Positions 30,762-39,718 of a stretch of DNA of 64,000 bases are shown here, one piece after another; positions within the stretch are counted from its first letter, which is position 1, and each line of letters begins with the position of its first letter. The stretch comes from Opitutia bacterium (GTDB taxonomy: Bacteria > Verrucomicrobiota > Verrucomicrobiia > Opitutales > Coraliomargaritaceae), in the NCBI GenBank assembly GCA_029252625.1, contig JAQXBA010000131.1, positions 1-64,000 on the forward strand. The letters run 5' to 3'. The notes under the pieces were generated by a model. The model had not been told where the DNA came from. It did not search any database and saw only the letters and a program-made list of their open reading frames with translations. The position numbers and the translations under genes are program-made.

Positions 30762-33242
30762 ATGCAAACAAAATTCTACATCCGGCACAGCTTTGCTTTA
30801 TTAGTGACCCTGTATGCTTTGATGCTCGCAGGCTGCAATCAGTCAACCGATCTGGATAAAGAAATCGCTGCAGTGGATGCCGAGTTGGAACAACTCCCGA
30901 AGCTACAACCGAATATGCTCTGCCCGACTGTTGGCTTCGGGTCAGCCCTCTCCCCAGATCCAGATCATAGCTCGTGGCTAGACATCATCCTGCCCGAACC
31001 TCGAGAGATCGATACGATCGTGCTCATTCCAACATTGCTCAAAAATACAAATGGGGAATTAGAAACGCTCGGATTCCCGCCTCGGTTTACGATCGAATCC
31101 TGGCTGGAAACAACACCGAGCACCCAACATGCCGAAATCGATGCCAGTGGTTGGCTCTACCAATCGATCGGTCAATACGACCCCGTGAAGCATCCCCATG
31201 AACTCGTCTGCGAACTGGACTTAAACCAGACGCTGAACGGTTCGGGCTCAGGCGAACTGTCGATTTCACTGTATTACGCAAAACAGTTTGAAGCTCAAGA
31301 TGGCCGCGATCTTCAGAACGCCACAGGGGTCACCCAAGTCGGGCGCAGCAACAGCTACCCATCTTGGGCAGAGCAATCCGACGCTACAGGAAAACATGCA
31401 GCCTTCAGCATCCACTCACGCTTTGATTTGAGTCCAGTACCAGCGGGTGCGACACTCTTCCTCAGAATCGGCGCCGAAAAACACGGCAGTGCATCAATTG
31501 ATAACATCCTAATAAACGCCCCCTTTACCCTGACCAACGGAGATTTCCAATTCCCAAAACTTCAAGCTCAAGCGGTCATCAACTCCGTCCCGAGATGGTA
31601 TAGTACGCACAGTAGGCACATCGGCACTAGAATCGGCGGCAACAGCGACACACAGCGGCGCATACTCATCAACCACACTCAAGACGACTTCCCCAACCCC
31701 GGCGCGAGTCCCGTCGTCTTTTCACTACCGCCCGACACACGCGTCCAAAAACTGCGCATTCATGCGACGCGGCTGCAACAGGAAAATAGTTGGCGAAGGC
31801 GGCAGACAAGCTATACCTTTTCACTCAATGAAGTGCTCCTGTTCGACGGCGACCAAAACATTGCACTTAACACTCAAGCCGTTTCGTCCGATCACGAAAA
31901 TTTCCCTCTAATGTTCGACGCGGCTTATGCCGTCGATGGCTATCATTATTTCCCCCCGGTCGACCCCAGGGAAGTGTCATCGCCGGATCACGAACCCATC
32001 GAAGGCGCATCCGAGCTATTGTTTGATCTGGGCCAGAGCTATACCCTCGACGAAGCCCGCTTTTATCCAGTCGACCGCTCCCCCCAGTTCTCCCACGTCT
32101 ATGCCATGGGCATCGGCTTTCCGCGCAGTATTACCCTGCACATCGGCAACCAGCCGGATCGCAAGGCGGCGCACACCACGGTGCAGATCACCACCACGCA
32201 TCAGATGGGAGCTCACCCGCTCATACGGCGCTTTCAGCCGACTTCCGGTCGCTACGTTTGGATCGAGATGAGCGAAGGCCAGCCCGACCCCCGCACCGGC
32301 AATGAGGCGCTTGGATTTTCAGAAATCGAGCTAGTGCAGAACGGAACCAATGTACTCGGCGGCATTCAACCTTTACAGACACAAGCCCCTCGCCAGCACT
32401 TACAACACCTTACAAATAGGAAAACCTCCAGTGGCACCATTGAGCCGCAGAAGGAATGGTTACTCAAACTACACCGTCGAGCCTCACTGGAGCGACACAA
32501 ACAAGCACTGACCCTTCAACAACTGAACCGGGCCGAAAAACAGCGCGGCCTACTTCGCATACTGCAAACCGTCATGCTAACATCGCTGCTCGCGGCATTG
32601 ATCATTACCTTAATCATCCGCAGCCGCCACCGCCACAATATCCGGAAACTGCGCGAGAAAATCGGTGCCAGTCTCCACGACGAAGTCGGAGCCAACCTAT
32701 CGAGCATCGCACTCTCCTCGGAAATGCTGACCCACACCAACCAACTCAAAACGCCAGAGGGACGTCAACTAAACGACGACATCACCCGCGTCGCCCAGGA
32801 AACCGCGACCGAAATCCGACTGCTCTCCCGCTTCCTCGAAAAACAGGGCGTCGAAAGTAACTTGATCGGCCAATTCCGCCGCGTGGAGCGCCAGATGCTG
32901 CCCGGTATACAGACTCGCGCTGACTTCAGCTCACCGGAACAATTCAACGCCCTGACAGCGACCGAAAAGTGGGAACTGGTGCTGTTCCTCAAAGAGGCAC
33001 TGCACAACATTGTCAAACACGCCCACGCCACCCGTGTGAGCATCCGCACCCAAGCGGGGCCCAAACAACTACACCTAGAAATCTGCGACAACGGCCGAGG
33101 CTTGCAAGATGACAACCCGCCACCGATTCACCTAGTGAAACGCGCCAAAAAACTAAACGCCCAGCTCACCTTTGACACCCCTGAAACTGGGGGCACCACC
33201 ATTCAACTAACTATTCCTAAAAAGAGACGCCATAAAAAATGA
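30762..33242 (+). CDS. Sensor histidine kinase (NarL/DegS type) with extracytoplasmic discoidin-like sensor region
   Basis: About 826 residues from ATG 30762; ATG 30714 is possible, but the export signal (HSFALLVTLYALMLAGC) fits the later start. The signal ends in LAGC, a perfect lipobox. Residues about 50-530 are outside the cytoplasm and beta-rich, with an F5/8C-like stretch (about 365-525: IALNTQAVSSDH...AYAVDGY...RYVWIEMSE). One membrane helix (about 597-620, GLLRILQTVMLTSLLAALIITLII) leads to a HisKA_3 dimerisation segment with LHDEVGANL (His about 639). The HATPase domain carries LKEALHNIVKHA and ICDNGRGL. Its stop overlaps the regulator start by 4 bases. It probably senses a glycan fragment and phosphorylates the next gene product. 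Confidence 0.87.
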   Translation: MQTKFYIRHSFALLVTLYALMLAGCNQSTDLDKEIAAVDAELEQLPKLQPNMLCPTVGFGSALSPDPDHSSWLDIILPEPREIDTIVLIPTLLKNTNGELETLGFPPRFTIESWLETTPSTQHAEIDASGWLYQSIGQYDPVKHPHELVCELDLNQTLNGSGSGELSISLYYAKQFEAQDGRDLQNATGVTQVGRSNSYPSWAEQSDATGKHAAFSIHSRFDLSPVPAGATLFLRIGAEKHGSASIDNILINAPFTLTNGDFQFPKLQAQAVINSVPRWYSTHSRHIGTRIGGNSDTQRRILINHTQDDFPNPGASPVVFSLPPDTRVQKLRIHATRLQQENSWRRRQTSYTFSLNEVLLFDGDQNIALNTQAVSSDHENFPLMFDAAYAVDGYHYFPPVDPREVSSPDHEPIEGASELLFDLGQSYTLDEARFYPVDRSPQFSHVYAMGIGFPRSITLHIGNQPDRKAAHTTVQITTTHQMGAHPLIRRFQPTSGRYVWIEMSEGQPDPRTGNEALGFSEIELVQNGTNVLGGIQPLQTQAPRQHLQHLTNRKTSSGTIEPQKEWLLKLHRRASLERHKQALTLQQLNRAEKQRGLLRILQTVMLTSLLAALIITLIIRSRHRHNIRKLREKIGASLHDEVGANLSSIALSSEMLTHTNQLKTPEGRQLNDDITRVAQETATEIRLLSRFLEKQGVESNLIGQFRRVERQMLPGIQTRADFSSPEQFNALTATEKWELVLFLKEALHNIVKHAHATRVSIRTQAGPKQLHLEICDNGRGLQDDNPPPIHLVKRAKKLNAQLTFDTPETGGTTIQLTIPKKRRHKK

Positions 33243-33874
33243 CTGAGTCCATCCGCATCCACATCATTGAAGACAATCGGAACTACCTCAACTCGCTCAA
33301 GCAGGCGTTAACGCTACTTGATGGTGTCGAATATTCTAGCGGCTACGGCTCCTTCGAAGCATTTCGAAATGCCGCCCCAGAAGCACCCGACTGCATCCTA
33401 CTGGACATCAATCTGCCAGGCATCTCCGGACTCGACGCCCTGCTCGAACTCAAGCAGATGATGCCCACCACCGAAGTGATCATGCTCACCCAGAACGACG
33501 ACTACCCGAATGTTCTGACTGCCATCCAGCGCGGAGCCTCTGGTTACATCATCAAAGGCGGAAGTGTGAAAGAAATCCACCAAGCGATATTGGACGTGCA
33601 CCACGGAGCGTCGGTCATCGACCCTCGCCTCTCACGCATCGTGCTCACCACCCTCGCCGGCACCCCATCCGACACAAAGGAAAATCCACTCAGCGACCGC
33701 GAAGCTGAAGTGCTTAGCGCCATGGCCGACGGGCTCACAAAAAAGGAAGTCGCCAACCTACTCAACCTAAGCTACCACACGATTGACCTCTACACTCGTA
33801 ATATTTACGAAAAACTCAAGTCGCCTAACATCGCCGCAGCCATCGCCACCGCCATACGTAAAGGCCACATCTAA
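33239..33874 (+). CDS. Response regulator, NarL/FixJ family
   Basis: 211 residues. The receiver domain has the acidic pair ED (11-12), phosphorylated Asp in LLDINLPG (D56), Thr in MLTQND (about T84) and Lys in IIKGGS (K106). The C-terminal LuxR-type helix-turn-helix (LSDREAEVLSAMADGLTKKEVANLLNLSYHTIDLYTRNIYEKL) is complete. ATGA overlap with the kinase gene means coupled translation and a cognate pair. NarL-type regulators bind inverted repeats of two 7-base half-sites about 2 bases apart, the same dimensions as the repeated TACGTA-AA-TACGTA operators in this locus, which makes it the leading candidate to bind them. That link is inference. Confidence 0.92.
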   Translation: MTESIRIHIIEDNRNYLNSLKQALTLLDGVEYSSGYGSFEAFRNAAPEAPDCILLDINLPGISGLDALLELKQMMPTTEVIMLTQNDDYPNVLTAIQRGASGYIIKGGSVKEIHQAILDVHHGASVIDPRLSRIVLTTLAGTPSDTKENPLSDREAEVLSAMADGLTKKEVANLLNLSYHTIDLYTRNIYEKLKSPNIAAAIATAIRKGHI

Positions 33875-33909
33875 GACGTAAGCCAGTGCTGCATACGCCT
33901 CCCCTCCAC

Positions 33910-35682
33910 TTACTGGTTAAATCCCTTGTGGTTCATAAATTCCCAAATACGCCCCATCCAAGTATAACTGCCTGTGCCTGGCGCGGCCGTCCGCTGAAAA
34001 CAATGCCCACGTGTTGCGAGCGTATGTAGATCCGATTGAATGCCCATCCGCCGTAGTTGCTCCCAGGTTTTCACGGAATTCATTGCTGCATATTGGTCGG
34101 CATCGCCATGAATGAACAGCATCGGACTGGTTGCCAGATCGAATGAAAATTCGGGGACAAGTCGCGCGTCATCTTCGTTGCCCCCCTTCGCATTACCGCC
34201 ATTGGCTCCGTCGGTGAGCGCGTAAGCTGGATAAATCGCGACCGCCCATTGCGGGTGGCACGGAAGCTTATCGAGTTCGTCGATTGGCCAATAGGATCGT
34301 TGCTTCGAGCTGGTCGCTCCCATCAGCGTTAAGTGTCCGCCAGCAGAGGACCCCATGATACCGATACGATTCGGATCGAGCCCTTTGTCTGCGGCCTGAC
34401 TGCGGACGACTCGTATGGCACGTTGTAAATCCTGCCACGCGGTGGTGTGCTTCTCGAGTCCATCCTTCGGCCGCGGGGTACGGTATTTCATCGTCACCAC
34501 CGTCATGCCTTTTTCGTTTAAGTAGCGTCGCGTAGGTGCGACTTCGAATCCGTCCGGATTGTTGCCATTATAGGCGCCACCTGAATAAATGATCTGAATC
34601 GCTTGAGTCGTGCGTTCTTTCGGCAGATGCCATTCGAGATACGGTTGGCACTGATTTGCTTGCACGTTTGGCATCCGTCCTTCCGGCCAGACGGGTTCTT
34701 TATGATAGTCCCCGCGCGCATCGTCGCTGGGATAGCGAGCCATCAAATCGACCTCCTCCGTGAGCCGTCCGTCAAAATTCATCTGCCGTATGAACTCATC
34801 GATTCGATCAAACCAATGATCGTAGGCAGTGCCGTCCTCGCCCTTATTCGGGTTGCCCATAAAGCCATGCCCGCGATCTGCAAACAGATGCAGTTCGGCT
34901 GGAATTTTCATGCGCCGCAACTGACGATAGATTTGATTGGAACCGTTGGGCGAATAGACATCGCTCCCGCCATGAAAGAGCGCCATCGGACAGGTCTTGG
35001 CATCGAATTGAAAGACGTTGGAAAGTTTTGCGTCGATTGCATCACCATTGCGGCCATTGGGTCCACTCAGACCATCGGTAAGGGCATAAGCGGTATAAAC
35101 CGGCACTGCCCAGTTAATATGACAAGGTAGCTGGTCGAGCGCATCCACTGGTTCGTACGCGGGTGTGAGCGCGCTGGTGCCGAGCAATACGGTCAGATGG
35201 GAGCCCGCAGAAAACCCGAAGGCACCAATCTTCTCTGGATCAAAGCCACGCGCCTCAGCAGCCTGACGCACCAGACGCACCGCGCGTTGCCCATCCTCCC
35301 AAGCGCTCTGATAAATAGCCAAGCCTTGCGGTCGTGGCGTGCGATACGTGAGACTCACGCATACAAATCCGAGATCAGTGAAGCGCTTCGCCGCTCGGTC
35401 GATCCACACCCCATCGCAGCAACTCTGATACCCGCCACCCGAAATGAGCAAGATGCAGCCACCGTTTGCCTCTGCAGGCGGCTCATACCAATCGAGATGC
35501 GGCATCGTATGCTCCGCCGCCTGAAACCCCGCGGCCTTCGCCTCCTGAGTCGTTGCCGCAATCTGCTGAGGCTGAAAATTCGGAATCTGTCCTTCGGGCC
35601 ACAGTGCAACACGCTCACCCACACATGCCAGAACAGACACCAGCAACCAACCACTCACAACTAATATTTGTTTCATCATCAT
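33910..35682 (-). CDS. Secreted tandem two-domain alpha/beta-hydrolase (esterase-like)
   Basis: 590 residues with a signal peptide (about 1-23). Two homologous hydrolase domains follow (about 25-305 and 325-590), each beginning 'W-PEG--PN-Q'. Domain 1 has SGGGY, nucleophile GFSAGS (S158), GGSD (D241) and RGHGF (H272). Domain 2 has SGGAY, GSSAGG (S446), HGDAD and RGHCF (H560), so both catalytic triads look intact. The pattern fits BD-FAE or acetyl-xylan-esterase-like enzymes. Three ATG codons in a row (35682, 35679, 35676) follow an ATT microsatellite. It converges on the response-regulator gene and no consensus double operator precedes it. Confidence 0.85.
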   Translation of the reverse strand: MMMKQILVVSGWLLVSVLACVGERVALWPEGQIPNFQPQQIAATTQEAKAAGFQAAEHTMPHLDWYEPPAEANGGCILLISGGGYQSCCDGVWIDRAAKRFTDLGFVCVSLTYRTPRPQGLAIYQSAWEDGQRAVRLVRQAAEARGFDPEKIGAFGFSAGSHLTVLLGTSALTPAYEPVDALDQLPCHINWAVPVYTAYALTDGLSGPNGRNGDAIDAKLSNVFQFDAKTCPMALFHGGSDVYSPNGSNQIYRQLRRMKIPAELHLFADRGHGFMGNPNKGEDGTAYDHWFDRIDEFIRQMNFDGRLTEEVDLMARYPSDDARGDYHKEPVWPEGRMPNVQANQCQPYLEWHLPKERTTQAIQIIYSGGAYNGNNPDGFEVAPTRRYLNEKGMTVVTMKYRTPRPKDGLEKHTTAWQDLQRAIRVVRSQAADKGLDPNRIGIMGSSAGGHLTLMGATSSKQRSYWPIDELDKLPCHPQWAVAIYPAYALTDGANGGNAKGGNEDDARLVPEFSFDLATSPMLFIHGDADQYAAMNSVKTWEQLRRMGIQSDLHTLATRGHCFQRTAAPGTGSYTWMGRIWEFMNHKGFNQ

Positions 35683-35698
35683 AATAATAATAATAATA
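35681..35698. repeat. Trinucleotide microsatellite (ATA)6 next to a triple start codon
   Basis: Six ATA units on the plus strand (ATT on the coding strand) run directly into three consecutive in-frame ATG codons of the 33910-35682 gene, occupying the place where a ribosome binding site would be. No purine-rich site is seen. The region 35700-36170 otherwise holds no gene that I can support. Confidence 0.8.
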
Positions 35699-36171
35699 GA
35701 TCACTGATTATTTGGATATTCTTCGAGCGTCAACACGAGTAACGTTCTATTTAGTAAACTGGGCGCTATTTTCACCTTCAAATTTTCCCTCTGTCCACCG
35801 CCGAACTGGTGCGGACTGATTTTTCCGGCCAAACCATTTACCCACCGCAGGAAATCGATCCGAGCAGGTGGAACGCCCTGCTGGAGTGTGGCGGATTTCC
35901 ACAACCCTTTCTAAAAGCAGATAAGCATTTCCATCGTCATAGGTCTCTTATTGCTCTGATATTGTGTGACCTGCAAGGGACTTTTACTTGATCATTCTAA
36001 ATACGTATTTCCCCAGCCTGTTGGTGGAATCATGCACACAAACAACTCTAGGAAAATAACTTCCAGAGGTTTGATAAGGGAACTCGTTTTAGCGGATGTT
36101 TATATCCGTCGACGCAGTGCGCAGGCTCCAGCAGACTCTCGAAAGCGCTCTCACCCCTGCCTCGTTGCAAT

Positions 36172-36203
36172 AAAAAACCCCCAGTCTGTAAGGACTAGGG
36201 GTT
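36172..36203 (-). terminator. Intrinsic terminator after tRNA-Gly
   Basis: On the minus strand AACCCCTAGTC pairs with GACTGGGGGTT (one T-G pair) and continues into a T-tract, 8 bases past the tRNA CCA end. Confidence 0.85.
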
Positions 36204-36204
36204 T

Positions 36205-36286
<82 letters not shown>

Positions 36287-36385
36287 TTCTTGGAAGAAGT
36301 CGCAGAGAATTATAAATTCGCCCCTGCTGTCAACGTGTTTTTAAAGAAATGGCCTAAATCGCGCAAAATAGAAAAATCACTCATT

Positions 36386-36413
36386 TTGCCTTCAAAAATT
36401 AAATTATTATAAA
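36386..36413 (+). promoter_or_regulatory. Candidate promoter of the cold-shock gene
   Basis: TTGCCT (36386-36391), 16 bases, TATAAA (36408-36413), about 70 bases before the cold-shock ATG. The AT-rich leader has an AGGAAA ribosome binding site 9 bases before the start. Confidence 0.45.
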
Positions 36414-36485
36414 TTTCTGTCGATTTATGTGGCTTTTCTCAAATACAGCCATAAACAAGAATATTTAATTCAGGAAAATATACAT

Positions 36486-36689
36486 ATGGAAACAGGAATA
36501 GTAAAATGGTTCAGCTCTGAAAAGGGTTACGGCTTCATCACGCCAGACAATGGCGGAACGGATCTTTTCGTTCATCACTCAGAAATTCAGATGGATGGCT
36601 ATGCCTCCCTCGACGAAGGCCAAAAGGTTACATTCGAAATCGGCTCAGGACAAAAAGGTCCCTGCGCTACGAATGTAAATGCTGCTTAA
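36486..36689 (+). CDS. csp: Cold-shock domain protein (CspA family)
   Basis: 67-residue single-domain nucleic-acid chaperone. RNP1 (KGYGFI) and RNP2 (LFVHHSEI) are intact, and the start [18 protein letters not shown] is classic. ATG 36486 is chosen because the family begins here and AGGAAA precedes it; an earlier in-frame ATG adds non-conserved residues. Transcribed alone between its own promoter-like sequence and the terminator at 36726. It should bind single-stranded RNA and DNA in the cytoplasm. Confidence 0.95.
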   Translation: METGIVKWFSSEKGYGFITPDNGGTDLFVHHSEIQMDGYASLDEGQKVTFEIGSGQKGPCATNVNAA

Positions 36690-36725
36690 TTTCGATTACA
36701 TCGACGCTTTAGAGCGTTAATTTCG

Positions 36726-36751
36726 AAAGCGCCTTAACGGGCGCTTTTTTT
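36726..36751 (+). terminator. Intrinsic terminator after the cold-shock gene
   Basis: AAAGCGCC pairs with GGCGCTTT around a 6-base loop and is followed by a T-run. Nothing else recognisable occurs up to 36978. Confidence 0.88.
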
Positions 36752-36978
36752 GTGCCAAGCGCGCGCGGTACAATCTTAGCTTTAACGGATTCGTCAGTTT
36801 AAATTCACGCGGGTGAGCACTATCCATAACGACAACCGCGGTCTATCGCACTGGACCCGGCGCCCACGCAGCAAACTGACTCACAATCGGTAATTAATGG
36901 TAACTGCCCTCAGTCGCTTAGCCGTTTTGCTTCAAAGCAACAGGACCTAAATGTGTCATCCCAATCGAACGGGCGCGC

Positions 36979-37545
36979 CTAAGATCTGAGCTTGGCGGTT
37001 TTCCGTGGCGCGTTGGCCAGCTTAACAATTCCCCAGATGATGAGGCCAAGCGATGAGATCGCGGCGAGCCCAGCGAACAAAAATCCCTTTACGATAAGTC
37101 CGACGAAGCGGCTAACGCTGAATGGTGAAAACGAAAAGATGCGCGACTCCGCCCCTCCAGTTACATCAATTGTGACCTGAACCGCTTTGTTTACTTCGAC
37201 ATAGCCAAGACTCTGACGTGCGCGACCGATCGTACTGAAACTTGCATGCGAATCACTGACGAAATCGAGCGGAATACCGCCCTGCGCACTAATTTTGATG
37301 ACTAAGTCATCTGGCAACTCGATGGGATTGTGATAAGTTCGACCATCATACATCGTCTGATAATCATGCCACAAATAGTAGCGACCAGGCGTATCGACAA
37401 ATGCCATGGCAACACCTGGCACCTCAAATTCGAGGAGGTCGGAACGATCGCGCAACAGAGTCAATACGATGAGGAATGGCACGCAAATTACCCCAATTCC
37501 GAAAACGATCGCACCCGCAATAATTTGTTTAGCTCCTGCCTTCAT
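36979..37545 (-). CDS. Hypothetical membrane protein with two transmembrane helices
   Basis: 188 residues, family not recognised. One helix lies near the N-terminus (about 8-30) and one near the C-terminus (about 150-175), so about 115 residues between them should be outside the cytoplasm. That part is beta-rich (GVAMAFVDTPGRYYLWHDYQ...SFSTIGRARQSLGYVEVNKAVQVTIDV). The C-terminal tail is basic. It lies 8 bases downstream of uvrB on the same strand and may be co-transcribed, though no functional link is evident. Confidence 0.75.
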   Translation of the reverse strand: MKAGAKQIIAGAIVFGIGVICVPFLIVLTLLRDRSDLLEFEVPGVAMAFVDTPGRYYLWHDYQTMYDGRTYHNPIELPDDLVIKISAQGGIPLDFVSDSHASFSTIGRARQSLGYVEVNKAVQVTIDVTGGAESRIFSFSPFSVSRFVGLIVKGFLFAGLAAISSLGLIIWGIVKLANAPRKTAKLRS

Positions 37546-37553
37546 CTGGATTG

Positions 37554-39617
37554 TTATGAACGCCGCTTCTTTGGTAGACCTTTGGAATTATAGACGGCTT
37601 TCTTGCGCTTATGAACCTTAGTTTTGGCTCCGCCACTGGCGCCGCCACCGTGCTTGCCAGTTTGCAGCGTTTCGATTTGGTCACGAAGTATCGCAGCTTT
37701 TTCGAATTGAAGTTTTTGTGCAGCTTCGAGCATCTCGGCCTCTAACTCAGCAATGACATGCACCACATCGACGTCGGCTGATTCCGCCACCAGCAGGTCC
37801 TGCGATTCGCTCTCATCGTAACGCTTACCTGGCGTCTGCAGGCCATCATCGATGCTTCGTGTTACCCCCACTGGCGTAATATCGTGTTCAAGATTGTAAG
37901 CCACTTGCTTTTCTCGACGGGCACTGGTTACTTCCAATGTCTGAACAATCGATTTCGTCATGACATCGGCATACAGAATAACGCGTCCCTTTTCGTGACG
38001 CGCGGCCCGACCTGAGGTCTGAATCAGGCTCGTTGCACTGCGTAAAAAACCTTCCTTGTCGGCATCGAGAATCGCAACCAGCGCAACTTCTGGCAAATCG
38101 AGCCCCTCACGCAGGAGATTGACTCCTACCAAGACATCAAACTCTCCTAGTCTCAAGCGACGCAGAATCTCAACCCGCTCAATTGCATCGATGTCCGAAT
38201 GCAAATATTCCACATTCAAGCCCGCTTCGCGCAAATAATCACTCAAATCTTCCGACATACGCTTGGTCAAAGTCGTCGCCAGCGTGCGTTCGCCCTGTTC
38301 GGTTGCCTTGCGCACTTCGCCGATAAAATCTTCTACCTGCCCCTTGATCGGACGGATCTCCAGCACTGGATCAACCAAGCCCGTCGGGCGAATCACTTGC
38401 TCAACAACAACGGAGGAAACTTCTAATTCAAGCGCTGCAGGGGTGGCGGACACATAGATCGTTTGATCAGTGATCGACTCAAACTCGGCAAAGGTTTGTG
38501 GACGATTATCCATCGCCGATGGCAAGCGGAAGCCATACTCAACCAAGCGCTCTTTTCGCGCTCGATCGCCATTATACATCGCACGCAGCTGCGGTAAGGT
38601 GGCGTGACTCTCATCAATAAAGAGCAAAAAATCGTCTGGAAAAAAATCGACTAAGCAAAACGGCCGTTCACCTGGCTTGCGAGCAGAGAGATAACGGGAA
38701 TAATTCTCAATTCCGGTGCAGAACCCCATCTCCTGTAGTAACTCGATATCGTATTCAGTGCGCATCCGAATACGTTGTGCCTCTAATAAAAGGTTCTGCG
38801 ACTCGAACCATGCAATGCGTTCTTCGAGCTCGGCACGTATCTGTGGCACCGCGCCTTCAATCTTGTCCTTAGGTGTCGCATACTGGGTGGCCGGATACAG
38901 ATTAAAGTGTTCTAAGGTGCCGCCCGTCGCACCTGTCAATGGGTCGAGCTCCCGTATGCTCTCGACTTCATCACCCCAAAACTCAACACGAATCGCAGTC
39001 TCCATATAAGCAGGGAAAATATCCACGACATCACCACGAACACGGAATTTACCACAGGTAAAAGAGACATCATTACGCTCATACAGCACCTCGACCAAAC
39101 GTTCTAAAAAATCGTCGCGCGAAATCGCCAGTCCCGCACATAGAGGAATCATCATCTCTTTAAAATCTTCGGGCGAACCAAGACCGTATATACAAGAGAC
39201 GCTGGCGATCACAATCACATCCTTGCGACTGATCAGCGAGGAGGACGCAGCTATGCGCAGGCGCTCGATTTCCTCATTAATCGAAGAGTCCTTCTCGATA
39301 TAGGTATCTGTTTGCGGAATATAAGCCTCGGGCTGATAGTAGTCATAGAAACTGACAAAATATTCGACCGCATTATCTGGGAAAAATGCTTTAAACTCTG
39401 AGTATAGCTGCGCCGCCAGTGTCTTGTTGTGCGAAAGAATTAATGCTGGGCGCTGCAACTGCTGGATCATGTTCGCCATGGTGAATGTCTTCCCTGATCC
39501 CGTCACACCCAATAGGGTCTGTCGCTTATTGCCCGCGCGCACGGACTCGACCAAGGCCTTAATAGCCTGCGGTTGATCGCCCTGCGGAGAATATTCACTA
39601 CTGAGTTTGAAATCCAC
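37554..39617 (-). CDS. uvrB: UvrABC system protein B
   Basis: 687-residue DNA-damage recognition helicase of nucleotide excision repair. Walker A GVTGSGKT (37-44), the beta-hairpin YDYYQPEAYIP (91-101), DEAD-type LLFIDESH, helicase motifs VGVNLLREGLDLPE and QTSGRAARHEKG, and the C-terminal UVR motif that contacts UvrC (LEAEMLEAAQKLQFEKAAILRDQI) are all intact. A basic tail of about 25 residues rich in Lys, Gly and Ser extends past the UVR motif. Length is normal. Confidence 0.98.
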   Translation of the reverse strand: MDFKLSSEYSPQGDQPQAIKALVESVRAGNKRQTLLGVTGSGKTFTMANMIQQLQRPALILSHNKTLAAQLYSEFKAFFPDNAVEYFVSFYDYYQPEAYIPQTDTYIEKDSSINEEIERLRIAASSSLISRKDVIVIASVSCIYGLGSPEDFKEMMIPLCAGLAISRDDFLERLVEVLYERNDVSFTCGKFRVRGDVVDIFPAYMETAIRVEFWGDEVESIRELDPLTGATGGTLEHFNLYPATQYATPKDKIEGAVPQIRAELEERIAWFESQNLLLEAQRIRMRTEYDIELLQEMGFCTGIENYSRYLSARKPGERPFCLVDFFPDDFLLFIDESHATLPQLRAMYNGDRARKERLVEYGFRLPSAMDNRPQTFAEFESITDQTIYVSATPAALELEVSSVVVEQVIRPTGLVDPVLEIRPIKGQVEDFIGEVRKATEQGERTLATTLTKRMSEDLSDYLREAGLNVEYLHSDIDAIERVEILRRLRLGEFDVLVGVNLLREGLDLPEVALVAILDADKEGFLRSATSLIQTSGRAARHEKGRVILYADVMTKSIVQTLEVTSARREKQVAYNLEHDITPVGVTRSIDDGLQTPGKRYDESESQDLLVAESADVDVVHVIAELEAEMLEAAQKLQFEKAAILRDQIETLQTGKHGGGASGGAKTKVHKRKKAVYNSKGLPKKRRS

Positions 39618-39718
39618 GAGGCCAGAAAAGCGCAGGAAACCTAAGTGCGCAAGCCGAAGCGCTCAAATGCAGGCATTGGCAATCGACAAAGCTGCAGCGC
39701 ACTCCATAAATCAGTGCT

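Noticed and set aside
30594-30788. Minus-strand open frame of 64 codons across operator g.
   Set aside because: It reads straight through the operator and promoter elements and has no protein features.
35701-35904. Minus-strand open frame of 67 codons upstream of the tandem hydrolase gene.
   Set aside because: No recognisable domain, no ribosome binding site, and its place is better explained as the hydrolase 5' region; a degraded gene fragment cannot be excluded.
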